Assembly (NCBI GenBank): GCA_019218375.1
Contig: JAHUUK010000005.1
Span: forward strand, 62,001 to 126,000
Reading direction: 5' to 3'
Length of the DNA stretch: 64,000 nucleotides
Source of the DNA: Dermabacteraceae bacterium TAE3-ERU5
Lineage (GTDB): Bacteria > Actinomycetota > Actinomycetes > Actinomycetales > Dermabacteraceae
Shown piece after piece: positions 18,575-26,334 of this stretch; position 1 is the stretch's first letter, and each line of letters opens with the position of its first letter. The position numbers were made by a program, and so were the translations under genes. The notes beneath the pieces were generated by a model. The model was not told the DNA's origin. It was given only the letters and a program-made list of their open reading frames with translations, and did not search any database.

Positions 18575-19683
18575 GCCCGGATCCCGTGCAGGAACGAAAC
18601 CAGGTCTGTCAGCACCTGCGGATCGGTTTCCGGCGGCACGCCGTGGCCCAGGTTGACCACGTGGCCGGGAGCGCAGGCCCCGTCGGCCACCACCTGCGCG
18701 GCGTGCTTAAAGCGCGCCTCCTCGGAAGCGAACAGGGAGGCCGGGTCGATGTTTCCCTGCAGCGGCACCGCGCGCGGCAGGGAAGAAAGCGCCTGGGAAA
18801 GACGGATGCGATGATCCACTCCGATCACGCTCGCGCCCGCGTCCAGCATCTGCGGCAGCAGGTGGCTCGCGCCGACGGCGAAGTGGATGCGGGGCAGTTC
18901 CGGGGCAAGCTCGGCGATGTGCGAGAACACCCGCTGGGTGTGCGGGGCCACGGCCTCGCGGTAGTTATCGACGGAAAGGTGCCCGGCCCAGGAATCGAAA
19001 ACCTGCACCGCGCGCGCCCCGGCCCGCACCTGCGCGGCCAGGAAGCGGGCCGACACCTCGGCCACCCACTCCGCGAGGCGATGCCAGGTGGCGGGCTCGC
19101 TGAGGATCATGGCGCGGGTGCGCACGTGCTGCTTGCTCGGGCCGCCCTCGACCATGTAGGAGGCGACCGTGAAGGGAGCGCCGCAGAAGCCGATCAGGGG
19201 GGTGGTGCCCAGCTCTTTTACGCTGAGGGAGACAGCCTCGCTGATCGGGGCGAGCGCATCGTCGATCAGCTCCGGTGAGGGCAGTGCGGCGACGTCGGCC
19301 GCCGTGCGCACGGGCTTATCCAGCACCGGGCCGACGCCCGGTTTGATGTCTACGCCGATACCCAGCAGGCGCAGCGGAACCACGATGTCGGAGAAGAAGA
19401 TGCCCGCATCAACCCTGTGGCGGCGCACCGGCTGGGCGGTGATCTCCGCGACCAGATCGGGGGTCAGGCAGGCGTCCAGCATGCTGATGCCCTCGCGCAC
19501 CTTGCGGTATTCGGGGAGGGAACGCCCGGCCTGTCGCATAAACCAGACACTGGGGGGAGCGTTTTTTACTTCGCGCCCGCTTAAACGCTCTATTAGCGGC
19601 GAAAAAGAGTTATCTGACGATGCGTCATTATGTTCTGACGGGGTGTCAGTAAAAGTCGTGTCTGACGTGCGGTTATGTTCCAT
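18571..19683 (-). CDS. hemE: Uroporphyrinogen decarboxylase
   Basis: An enzyme of about 370 residues that removes four carboxyl groups from uroporphyrinogen III to give coproporphyrinogen III. The signature PPSVWFMRQAGRSLPEYR lies near the N-terminus, with FSDIVVPLRLLGIGVDIKPG, GFCGAPFTVASYMVEGG and LGHGVPPETDPQ further on. A GTG at 19704 also opens the frame, but ATG 19683 has GGGGGC upstream and is preferred. The first 25 or so residues are Ser/Thr/Asp-rich and not conserved; their DNA holds repeated GTCAGA and GAACATAA words. It leads the hemEYQHC operon, divergent from hemA. Confidence 0.93.
   Translation of the reverse strand: MEHNRTSDTTFTDTPSEHNDASSDNSFSPLIERLSGREVKNAPPSVWFMRQAGRSLPEYRKVREGISMLDACLTPDLVAEITAQPVRRHRVDAGIFFSDIVVPLRLLGIGVDIKPGVGPVLDKPVRTAADVAALPSPELIDDALAPISEAVSLSVKELGTTPLIGFCGAPFTVASYMVEGGPSKQHVRTRAMILSEPATWHRLAEWVAEVSARFLAAQVRAGARAVQVFDSWAGHLSVDNYREAVAPHTQRVFSHIAELAPELPRIHFAVGASHLLPQMLDAGASVIGVDHRIRLSQALSSLPRAVPLQGNIDPASLFASEEARFKHAAQVVADGACAPGHVVNLGHGVPPETDPQVLTDLVSFLHGIRA
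19613..19680. repeat. Repeated short words in the 5' end of hemE
   Basis: On the plus strand TCTGAC occurs at 19613-19618, 19634-19639 and 19661-19666, and TTATGTTC at 19628-19635 and 19673-19680. The stretch is less GC-rich than its surroundings and encodes the unconserved N-terminus of HemE. It could be a set of protein-binding sites or just a low-complexity coding repeat. Confidence 0.5.
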
Positions 19684-19735
19684 AGTGCCCCCATTCTGCA
19701 CCACCGAGGAAGGGCTTATGGCCGAAATAGATTGG

Positions 19736-19749
19736 AATTAGTCATAATT
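19736..19749. promoter_or_regulatory. AT-rich palindrome between divergent hemE and hemA
   Basis: AATTA-GTCA-TAATT is a perfect 5-bp inverted repeat with a 4-nt spacer, placed 53 nt upstream of hemE and 69 nt upstream of hemA. In a GC-rich genome an AT-rich dyad between divergent promoters is a plausible operator. No regulator can be named. Confidence 0.4.
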
Positions 19750-19804
19750 GCGTGAACCTGATCACCGCTCGCCTTTACTGGCCATTTCGCGGCCCAGATT
19801 TGCC

Positions 19805-19817
19805 TACGATTGCGAGC
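19805..19817 (+). promoter_or_regulatory. Possible leaderless promoter of hemA
   Basis: TACGAT at 19805-19810 matches a TANNNT -10 element and is followed by 7 nt and then the ATG at 19818. That spacing would start the transcript at or next to the start codon. No good Shine-Dalgarno sequence precedes this ATG, which fits a leaderless mRNA. No clear -35 element is seen. Confidence 0.4.
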
Positions 19818-21215
19818 ATGCTCGTAGCTCTCCGCGCCACTCACGAAAGGATCGATCTATCACTGCTCGATAGGTTGACCCAGGGCACGGACGCGCTCCC
19901 GGAGGCGCTGAAAGCGGAAAAAGACTCCCCGCTCGCCGGATTCGTGGTCATATCCACCTGCAACCGGCTAGAGATCTACCTGGACGCGGAAAAGTTCCAC
20001 GACGCGCACTCCTTCGTGATGGGCGCGATCGCCCGCATGAACGGGCTGGCGCTGGAAACCGTCTACGACTGCTTCGCGCCCGAGGTCGGCAGCAGCGCCG
20101 TCACCCACCTATTTGAGGTCGCGGCGGGCATGCGCTCCGCCGTGCTGGGGGAGGCGGAAGTGGTCGGCCAGGTGCGTAACGCTTTCAACCTGGCCAGCGC
20201 CGCCGGGCACGTCACCCCCATGCTGCACGACCTGTTCCAGGAGGCGCTGCGCTGCGCCAAGCGCGTCACCAGCCAAGCGAAGGTGGGGGCCGCCGGTCGC
20301 TCCGGCGTCTCCGTCGCCATCGACGAGGCCGAACGCCAGCTGGGCACCCTGGTGGATCGCCGCATCCTGGTGGTCGGCACGGGGGCCTACGCCAGGCTCG
20401 GCACCAAGGACCTGATTCAGCGCGGCGTGCGCAGCATCGAGGTGTTTTCGACCTCCGGCCGCGCCGCCGAATTCGCGGCCACCCACCAGGTGCGCGCCCT
20501 CGGCACCGGCATCGAATCCCTGCGCGAGGGGGTGCACCGGGCAGATCTGGTGATCGCCTGCTCCGGACGCGGCACCTCACTTTTCCCGTTCTGCTTCCTC
20601 GGCGCGGGCAACACCGTGGTGCTGGACCTCGCGCTGCATACGGACGTACACCAGCTGGTCAGGCACCTTTCCGACGTTTCCGTGATCGACCTGGGCGATC
20701 TGCGCGACCTGCACAGCGACGTCACCTCCGACGCGGTGGGCCGCGCCCAGGCCTTGATTGCGGAGAGCGTGGAGCGCTTCATCTCCCGCCAGGCCAGCCG
20801 CAGGCTGGACCCGGCCGTGGCGGCCCTGCGCAGCTCCGTGAAGGATGCGATCGACCGCGAACTGGAAAGCCTGCGCCAAAGCTACCCCGAGGACGTCTAC
20901 GCCGACGTCGAGGTAAAGGTGCACCGCATCTTCTCCAAACTCATGCACCGCCCCATGAAGCGGGCGCAAGAACTGGCCCAGGCGGGGCAGGCCGACGATT
21001 ACCTGCGCGCCCTCTCCACCCTGTTCGACATCACGGTAGAGAACGAAGATGCGTCGCGCGAGCTGTCGGACGAACAGGCGCAGGAAGCGCCCGCGAATGC
21101 TGCGGAAACCGCCCCCGGCGCAAACCCTGTCAGCAAACCGGAGGAACGCGGCCCGCGCACCGCACGCGTTGCCGCTCCCGTGCGCTTCCCCGCCGCAGTG
21201 CCTGTGTCAAAGTAG
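19818..21215 (+). CDS. hemA: Glutamyl-tRNA reductase
   Basis: A 465-residue NADPH enzyme that reduces glutamyl-tRNA to glutamate-1-semialdehyde, the committed step of the C5 heme route. The catalytic Cys is in VISTCNRLEIYLD. The substrate and NADP regions show GEAEVVGQVRNAF and VVGTGAYARLGTKDL, and a helical dimerisation domain follows. The C-terminal 60 or so residues are an Ala/Pro-rich tail. The frame is open from a GTG at 19752, but ATG 19818 gives MLVALRATHERIDL, the normal HemA N-terminus. It is divergent from hemE, so the first step has its own promoter. Confidence 0.94.
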   Translation: MLVALRATHERIDLSLLDRLTQGTDALPEALKAEKDSPLAGFVVISTCNRLEIYLDAEKFHDAHSFVMGAIARMNGLALETVYDCFAPEVGSSAVTHLFEVAAGMRSAVLGEAEVVGQVRNAFNLASAAGHVTPMLHDLFQEALRCAKRVTSQAKVGAAGRSGVSVAIDEAERQLGTLVDRRILVVGTGAYARLGTKDLIQRGVRSIEVFSTSGRAAEFAATHQVRALGTGIESLREGVHRADLVIACSGRGTSLFPFCFLGAGNTVVLDLALHTDVHQLVRHLSDVSVIDLGDLRDLHSDVTSDAVGRAQALIAESVERFISRQASRRLDPAVAALRSSVKDAIDRELESLRQSYPEDVYADVEVKVHRIFSKLMHRPMKRAQELAQAGQADDYLRALSTLFDITVENEDASRELSDEQAQEAPANAAETAPGANPVSKPEERGPRTARVAAPVRFPAAVPVSK

Positions 21216-21219
21216 AGGC

Positions 21220-21495
21220 ATGCAGGACGCTAAAAACACCACGGCCGCGCTCTTCGCCGCGCTGCCGCTAATCCTCGAAGAACACGGCGCGCTCAGCGAA
21301 AAAGGCCTGCGCGCCAGGGCGGAACTGGCGCTCGCCTGCGCGCGTTCCGGCGAGCACGAATCCGCCTTTTACCAGGCCGAAGAACTGCTACGGGATACCT
21401 TGCGCGAATACGGCGAGGAATCCCCGCTCAGCGCCGACATGCGCGCCGTGAAAGACGACGTGGTTAGCGCGATTGAGGCCGCTTTCGGCGAGTAA
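21220..21495 (+). CDS. Small helical protein of unknown function
   Basis: A 91-residue protein starting at ATG 21220, 4 nt after the hemA stop and preceded by AGAGG at very short spacing, so it is probably coupled to hemA. It is Ala/Glu-rich and predicted all-helical; RARAELALACARSGEHESAFYQAEELL resembles one TPR-like helical hairpin. No signal peptide, membrane segment or cysteine pair for metal is seen. I do not recognise a family. Placement suggests co-expression with HemA but gives no function. Confidence 0.65.
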   Translation: MQDAKNTTAALFAALPLILEEHGALSEKGLRARAELALACARSGEHESAFYQAEELLRDTLREYGEESPLSADMRAVKDDVVSAIEAAFGE

Positions 21496-21511
21496 GCGCC
21501 GCCCGTAAAAC

Positions 21512-21555
21512 AAAGCCGCTGCCCGCATCGCTTAACGGCGCGGACAGCGGCTTTT
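21512..21555. terminator. Bidirectional terminator
   Basis: AAAGCCGCTG (21512-21521) pairs with CAGCGGCTTTT (21545-21555), with further GC pairing inside. A/T tracts on both sides fit intrinsic termination for the hemA unit and for the convergent aminopeptidase gene. Confidence 0.85.
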
Positions 21556-21565
21556 AACGTGTTTT

Positions 21566-22858
21566 CTAGCTGCCGAGCAGGAATGCCTGCGCGGCGCGCT
21601 TGAGCAGCAGCGGGTCCGCAATCGCACACATTTCCCGGGCCGAATGCATGGATAGGATCGGCATGCCGACGTCCACCGTGGTGATGCCCAGGCGCGTTTC
21701 CGTGATCGGGCCGATCGTGGAGCCGCAGGGCACCTGGTTGTTGGAGACGAACTCCTGGTAGGGAACGTCGGCTGCGGCGCAGGCGGCGGCCCAGCGGGCC
21801 GCGCCCACCGCGTCCGTGGAGTAACGGTGATTAGCGTTGATCTTGAGCAGCGGACCACGCCCGAGCAGCGGGTGATTCGCCGGATCGTGCCGCTCCGCGT
21901 AGTTCGGGTGCACCGAATGGCCGACGTCGGCAGAAACCACGGTGGAGGCCGCGAACACCCGGCGCAGGCTGGCGGCAGTGCCGCCGACGCCCTCGTGAAT
22001 GCGGGCCAGCACATCCTCCAAGAAGCTGCCCGCCGCGCCGGAACGCGAAGCGGAACCGATCTCTTCGTGATCGTTGGTGACGTAGACGGCGATGGGCCCG
22101 TCGGCGCGCTGGTTTTCCTTAGCGGCGATGATCGCGGCAAGACCGGCGTGGGTGCAGGCCAGGTTATCCAGTCGGCCGGACGCCAGGAACTCCTTGGCCG
22201 CGCCGAAGAAGGCCGGGGCCTGGGTGTCATAGGCGAGCACGTCGTAACCCGCCACATCGTCGGCGCTAACCCCGGCGGCGTCCGCCAACAGGCCCACCAC
22301 GTCGAACTCGCTCGGAGAACCCAGACCGATCACCGGCTGCAGGTGCTTTTGCGGGTCTAGTTTCAGCCCCTCCGAATTAACGGCCCGGTCCAGGTGCACG
22401 GCGAGCTGCACAATGCGCATCACCGCGTCGGTGCGGGTGAGCTTCACGCTGCCGTCGCGCAGGGCGAGCCTGCCCGCCAGACCCAGCTCACGATCCAGCC
22501 AGGAATTGAGCAGCGGGCCACCGTAAACCTCTACCCCCACCTGCACGAAACCTTCGCTGCCAATGGTCGGCTTGGGCTTCAACTTAAAGCTGGGGGAGTC
22601 CGAATGCGCCCCGAAGATCGCGAACTCGGTAGCGGCGCTTGCACCCTGCGGCACCACCCAGGCGCTCAGCGAGCCGTCGCGCACGGTGCAAAAAGCCCCC
22701 GGCCCGGTGGGCCATTCATCGGTTTCCGCCAGCAGCGTGAAACCGGCCGCCACGCAGCGGCGCGCGGCCTCCTGCGCGGCATGGTAGGAACTCGGGCTGG
22801 CGCTGACGAACGCGCCCAGGTCGGCGGCGAAATCCCTCGCCTCGGTATTAGCGTGCAT
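21566..22858 (-). CDS. M18-family aminopeptidase (aspartyl aminopeptidase type)
   Basis: A 430-residue zinc aminopeptidase that trims N-terminal residues, preferring acidic ones in characterised members. Metal-site motifs of family M18 are visible: FGAHSDSPSFKLKP (His and Asp), VTNDHEEIGSASRSGA (catalytic Glu) and SADVGHSVHPNY (Asp and His). Length is normal for ApeB/PepC-type M18 enzymes. There is no signal peptide, so it acts in the cytoplasm on peptides. It runs toward the hemA unit and lies 20 nt downstream of the DUF6541 gene, possibly sharing its transcript. Confidence 0.92.
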   Translation of the reverse strand: MHANTEARDFAADLGAFVSASPSSYHAAQEAARRCVAAGFTLLAETDEWPTGPGAFCTVRDGSLSAWVVPQGASAATEFAIFGAHSDSPSFKLKPKPTIGSEGFVQVGVEVYGGPLLNSWLDRELGLAGRLALRDGSVKLTRTDAVMRIVQLAVHLDRAVNSEGLKLDPQKHLQPVIGLGSPSEFDVVGLLADAAGVSADDVAGYDVLAYDTQAPAFFGAAKEFLASGRLDNLACTHAGLAAIIAAKENQRADGPIAVYVTNDHEEIGSASRSGAAGSFLEDVLARIHEGVGGTAASLRRVFAASTVVSADVGHSVHPNYAERHDPANHPLLGRGPLLKINANHRYSTDAVGAARWAAACAAADVPYQEFVSNNQVPCGSTIGPITETRLGITTVDVGMPILSMHSAREMCAIADPLLLKRAAQAFLLGS

Positions 22859-22878
22859 CGTATTTTCCTGATCCGTAA

Positions 22879-24939
22879 TTACTTACATCCCGTGATCTCA
22901 AGCAGCGCGGCATCGCCGTGGCGCGAAATCACTTTGAAACCGGAGGAGATCTGCAGCCAGTCCAAGCCCGGCCAGTCGTGCTCGCTGCCGTTGATCTCCG
23001 GATCGCCAAACGCAAGCACGTAACGGGCATGCAGGCGATCCAGCGCCGGGCAGACCCGCTCATCGTGCTTCAGATCGGCAAGGTGTTGGCTCAGCAGCTG
23101 CATTTCCGGGCTGAGCGTGTAAAGCGGCGCGAGCGTGGTCGTTTTACGCCCGGTCAGGGCGTAGGCGAGCGAACTACCGTTCCAGGGGTCGGTAATAATC
23201 ACCGCATCTTTGGGGGTGAGGCGTTCGACGTCCTCCAGCACCCGCATTTCGTCGGCGCTCAGCAGCTGCGAGTGATCGTCCAGTCGGTAATTAACCTCGG
23301 CCCGATTCACACCCTCCACCAGGTGCCGTGAAGTCTGGGTGCCGTAACCGAGCGCGAGCACCAGTGCCAGGGAAGTGACAAGCGCGGGCAGGGTTTCACC
23401 CAAGCGGGGATTAAGGGCCGACAGGCGGGCGTTTACGGCGCGACAGGTGGCATCGAACCCGATCAGGGCAAGCGGTGCGGTAGCCAGAGGCATTTGCGCC
23501 GCGAAGCGCGCCGGATCGGAATACCAGGGCCAGATCAGGAAGAAACGGTGCTCATCGTTCGGGCCAGCCGAAGCCAAAATGTACAGGTAGCCGAGTGCCA
23601 GGGCGGCGAACACAAACCAGCGCTGGCGGGAAGAACGCAGCGCGCACACCAGCCCCACCCAGGAAAGGACGGCGAGCAGCCACGCCGGCTGATAGTAGTA
23701 GCCCGCGTGTAGCACCAGTTCGCCGAACGCCTGCGGGGTGCTCTGATAGGGCAGCCACTGCCAGCCGTCAAACGGCGGCCGGGCCGTTTCCCACAGGAAG
23801 TTGGCGGCGGCGATAGCTACGGCCACGAGAACAACCCAGCCGAGCGCCGCCCCCACTCGCCTTGCACCGCCCCGGAACGCGCGAGCCAGGGCGTGCACGC
23901 AGACTCCGAGCAGTATCGCGAGCGCCAAAATGGTGAACAGCAAAATCGCGTTCGGGTGCGAAAGCCCCAGGCCGATGCCCCCCAGCAGGCCGAGCGCGAG
24001 CACGGAAGAAAGGGGCATGTAGTCCCCGTACTTTCCCCTAAACAGCAGGTAGGTGAGGGCGGCGAGCTGGCCGACGATCGCGATGCCGAGCATGTTCGGG
24101 TAAAGCACGCCGAAATCGAGTAATTCCAGCGGGAAGTTGGCGAACGATGCGGACAGCACGCCGGTGGCGAGGATGATGGCGGTGGAACGCGAAGTAGTGA
24201 CCCAGATCAGGGCAAACAGACTGCACAGCCAAGCCCAGGAAGCCACGGCAAACGCCAGGGCGTTAGTGGCCACCGGTACGCTGCACCCGGTCAGCAGCGC
24301 CACCTGCGAAGCGATATCGTGCCAGGCGGCGGGGTAGAACGCGAGGACGGAATTGCCGGTGCCCAGGCTGCCCATGTGCAGGGAGGACGCCTGCCCGGAA
24401 TCGAGGATGTAGCGCAGCGCGCTCAGGTGATAGATGTTGTCGAAAGTCTGCGAGATCGCGCCCGGCACGCGCAGCACCTGATGCAGGTGCAGGGTCCAAA
24501 GCAGCAGCGAAACAAAAGTCGCCGCAGCCAGGGCAGCGAGGGGGCGAAGCTGCCAGCCTTCGCCAGGTGTGGCGGGCGCGGCAGGAGCGGCGGCGGGTAG
24601 CGTCGGCGCTGCCTCTGCGGAAGATGCCAGATCGGGTACGGCAGCCGCGGCCGACCTGCGGCGCGCAAACCAACGGCGCACAAAATTACCGCCCAGGCGT
24701 ACCAGCAGGAGCAGCAGCAAAATCGCGGCAATGGGAAGCCAGGCGGTGTAAGCGTTCCAGCGCAGCCCGGCCAGGCTCACCAAAATCGCGCTGATGGCAA
24801 ACAGGCTGACCGAAATGATGGGGGAGAGAAACAGGGCGAAAGGACCCCGCACCCCACTGGCCAGGGTGGCAATCACCCCCGGCACCGTGAGTAGCACTAG
24901 GGCTACGAGGGAGGGGATGATGAGTCCTGCCATTGCCAT
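22879..24939 (-). CDS. Large polytopic membrane protein, DUF6541-like
   Basis: A 686-residue protein with roughly fourteen membrane helices and a C-terminal soluble part of about 130 residues. The layout (small N-terminal helix bundle, long multi-helix core, extracellular tail with ADEMRVLEDVERLTPKDAVI and IITDPWNGSSLAYALTGRKT) matches actinobacterial DUF6541 proteins, which resemble GT-C-fold transferases. Such proteins often sit among surface-polysaccharide genes, as here. Catalytic residues cannot be named. A polyprenyl-linked sugar transfer role is inference from fold and place. Start ATG 24939; a second ATG lies two codons in. Confidence 0.7.
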   Translation of the reverse strand: MAMAGLIIPSLVALVLLTVPGVIATLASGVRGPFALFLSPIISVSLFAISAILVSLAGLRWNAYTAWLPIAAILLLLLLVRLGGNFVRRWFARRRSAAAAVPDLASSAEAAPTLPAAAPAAPATPGEGWQLRPLAALAAATFVSLLLWTLHLHQVLRVPGAISQTFDNIYHLSALRYILDSGQASSLHMGSLGTGNSVLAFYPAAWHDIASQVALLTGCSVPVATNALAFAVASWAWLCSLFALIWVTTSRSTAIILATGVLSASFANFPLELLDFGVLYPNMLGIAIVGQLAALTYLLFRGKYGDYMPLSSVLALGLLGGIGLGLSHPNAILLFTILALAILLGVCVHALARAFRGGARRVGAALGWVVLVAVAIAAANFLWETARPPFDGWQWLPYQSTPQAFGELVLHAGYYYQPAWLLAVLSWVGLVCALRSSRQRWFVFAALALGYLYILASAGPNDEHRFFLIWPWYSDPARFAAQMPLATAPLALIGFDATCRAVNARLSALNPRLGETLPALVTSLALVLALGYGTQTSRHLVEGVNRAEVNYRLDDHSQLLSADEMRVLEDVERLTPKDAVIITDPWNGSSLAYALTGRKTTTLAPLYTLSPEMQLLSQHLADLKHDERVCPALDRLHARYVLAFGDPEINGSEHDWPGLDWLQISSGFKVISRHGDAALLEITGCK

Positions 24940-25010
24940 GCGGTGAGGGTCTTCCGGTAGAAGGTTTTGGGTGTTCGTACTACCGCAATACTCTACGGTA
25001 CTCTTGAGGG

Positions 25011-25748
25011 GTGCCCCGTTCTACCTGCCTAGTTATAGTTCCCGCCTGGAATGAAGAGGCGGCTTTGGGAGCAACGCTGCGCGAAATCATGGCCTGCGCA
25101 CCGGATAAAGACGTCCTCGTGGTGGATGACGGTTCGGCCGATAACACCGCGCAGGTGGCAGCCGAAGCCGGTGCCCGCGTGCTCTCCCTGCCCTACAACC
25201 TGGGGGTTGGCGGTGCGATGCGCACCGGTATGAAATACGCCTGGCGCAAGGGGTACGAACAGGTAATCCAGGTCGATTCCGACGGCCAGCACAATCCGGC
25301 AGACATCGACCGCGTGCTCGCGGGGCTGGAAAGCGCCGACATTTCCATCGGCGCCCGTTTCGCGGGGGAGGGCGACTACCAGGTGCGCGGCCCGCGCAAG
25401 TGGGCGATGCTGTTCCTGTCGGCCATCATGTCCCGTTACGCGGGGACCCGCCTGACCGACGTCACCAGTGGTTTTCGCGCCGCGAACCGGCGCGCGATCC
25501 GGCAGTATTGCGACCACTATCCGGCCGAATACCTCGGGGACACGATTGATTCGCTGGTGATGGCGCTGCGCTCCGGGCTGAGCGTGACGCAGGTTTCCGT
25601 GGCGATGCGGCCGCGCCAGGCGGGTGTTCCCAGCAACAACCCGTTCAAGGCCGCTGTTTACCTGCTGAAATCTTTCCTGGCGATCTTCGTGGCCATGACC
25701 CGGCGCAAGGTGAGTGCCCAGAAACTGGCAGAGGAGGGGCAGAAGTGA
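25011..25748 (+). CDS. GT2-family glycosyltransferase (polyprenyl-phosphate sugar synthase type)
   Basis: A 245-residue family 2 glycosyltransferase. The GT-A nucleotide-binding start is CLVIVPAWNEEAALGATLRE, with VLVVDDGSADNT, and the DxD metal motif is in IQVDSDGQHNPADI. LTDVTSGFRAANRRAI is typical of enzymes that load a sugar on a polyprenyl phosphate (DPM1-like). No C-terminal membrane helices are present. It is followed with a 4-nt overlap by a DUF2304 membrane protein, a common pairing. The GTG start lies 6 nt after TACTCT, so the mRNA may be leaderless. Confidence 0.88.
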   Translation: MPRSTCLVIVPAWNEEAALGATLREIMACAPDKDVLVVDDGSADNTAQVAAEAGARVLSLPYNLGVGGAMRTGMKYAWRKGYEQVIQVDSDGQHNPADIDRVLAGLESADISIGARFAGEGDYQVRGPRKWAMLFLSAIMSRYAGTRLTDVTSGFRAANRRAIRQYCDHYPAEYLGDTIDSLVMALRSGLSVTQVSVAMRPRQAGVPSNNPFKAAVYLLKSFLAIFVAMTRRKVSAQKLAEEGQK

Positions 25749-26158
25749 GCATCACCCTGTTCTCGCTCGGACTGGCGATAATCGTAACCCTGGTTGTGGG
25801 GCTTGCCCTGCGCAGTGGCCAGCTGCGAGAAAAGTATGCGGCCCTGTGGCTGATCGTCGGTGTCGGCACCATCGTGCTGGGGGCATTCCCCGAGCTGCTG
25901 GAAATGCTTGCCACCATGTTTGGCGTGCACCTGGCATCCAACCTGCTCTTCGCCCTCGGCATTGTGTTGCTGGTGATGGTTACCCTGCAGCTTTCCCGCG
26001 AAATCACCACGCTGGAGGATGAAACCCGCGTGCTGTCGGAAGAAGCCGCGCTGCTGCGCAACGATTTGGAAGAGGTAAAACGGCAGCTCGCGCAGGTGCG
26101 CGAAGCCGGGGCGGGTGAAGCACGGTCGCGCGAAACGCAGCCGCGCGAAACCCGATAA
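25745..26158 (+). CDS. DUF2304 membrane protein
   Basis: A 137-residue protein with three hydrophobic helices in the first 80 residues (starts MSITLFSLGLAIIVTLVVGL; then AALWLIVGVGTIVLGAFPEL; then LLFALGIVLLVMVTLQL), followed by a charged coiled-coil segment with ETRVLSEEAALLRNDLEEV. The REKYAALWLIVG motif is characteristic of DUF2304. These proteins commonly accompany a GT2 glycosyltransferase and may anchor it at the membrane or help flip its product; that role is inference. Its GTG overlaps the glycosyltransferase stop by 4 nt. Confidence 0.85.
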   Translation: MSITLFSLGLAIIVTLVVGLALRSGQLREKYAALWLIVGVGTIVLGAFPELLEMLATMFGVHLASNLLFALGIVLLVMVTLQLSREITTLEDETRVLSEEAALLRNDLEEVKRQLAQVREAGAGEARSRETQPRETR

Positions 26159-26179
26159 CGCTAAGCCTGATAGCGCATA

Positions 26180-26324
26180 CGTTCAGGTGCACTTTGTGGG
26201 GGTTAAACCGCGTTTTCGCAGCGTTTAGTGCACCCAAACGTTAATGGGTGGTGATTACCGGCAGAAAGTGCACCCAAACGTAATGGTTGCTGGCGGGCGC
26301 CGATGATTGCTGGCGGGAGGGCCG
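26180..26324. repeat. Short direct and inverted repeats between convergent glycan genes
   Basis: AGTGCACCCAAACG followed by (T)TAATGG occurs at 26227-26247 and 26267-26286, a period of 40 bp. A partial inverted copy (CGTTCAGGTGCACT) lies at 26180-26193. TTGCTGGCGGG is repeated just downstream. The genes on both sides converge, so these are not promoter operators. They may be an intergenic repeat family. Confidence 0.7.
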
Positions 26325-26334
26325 CCTTAACGGT

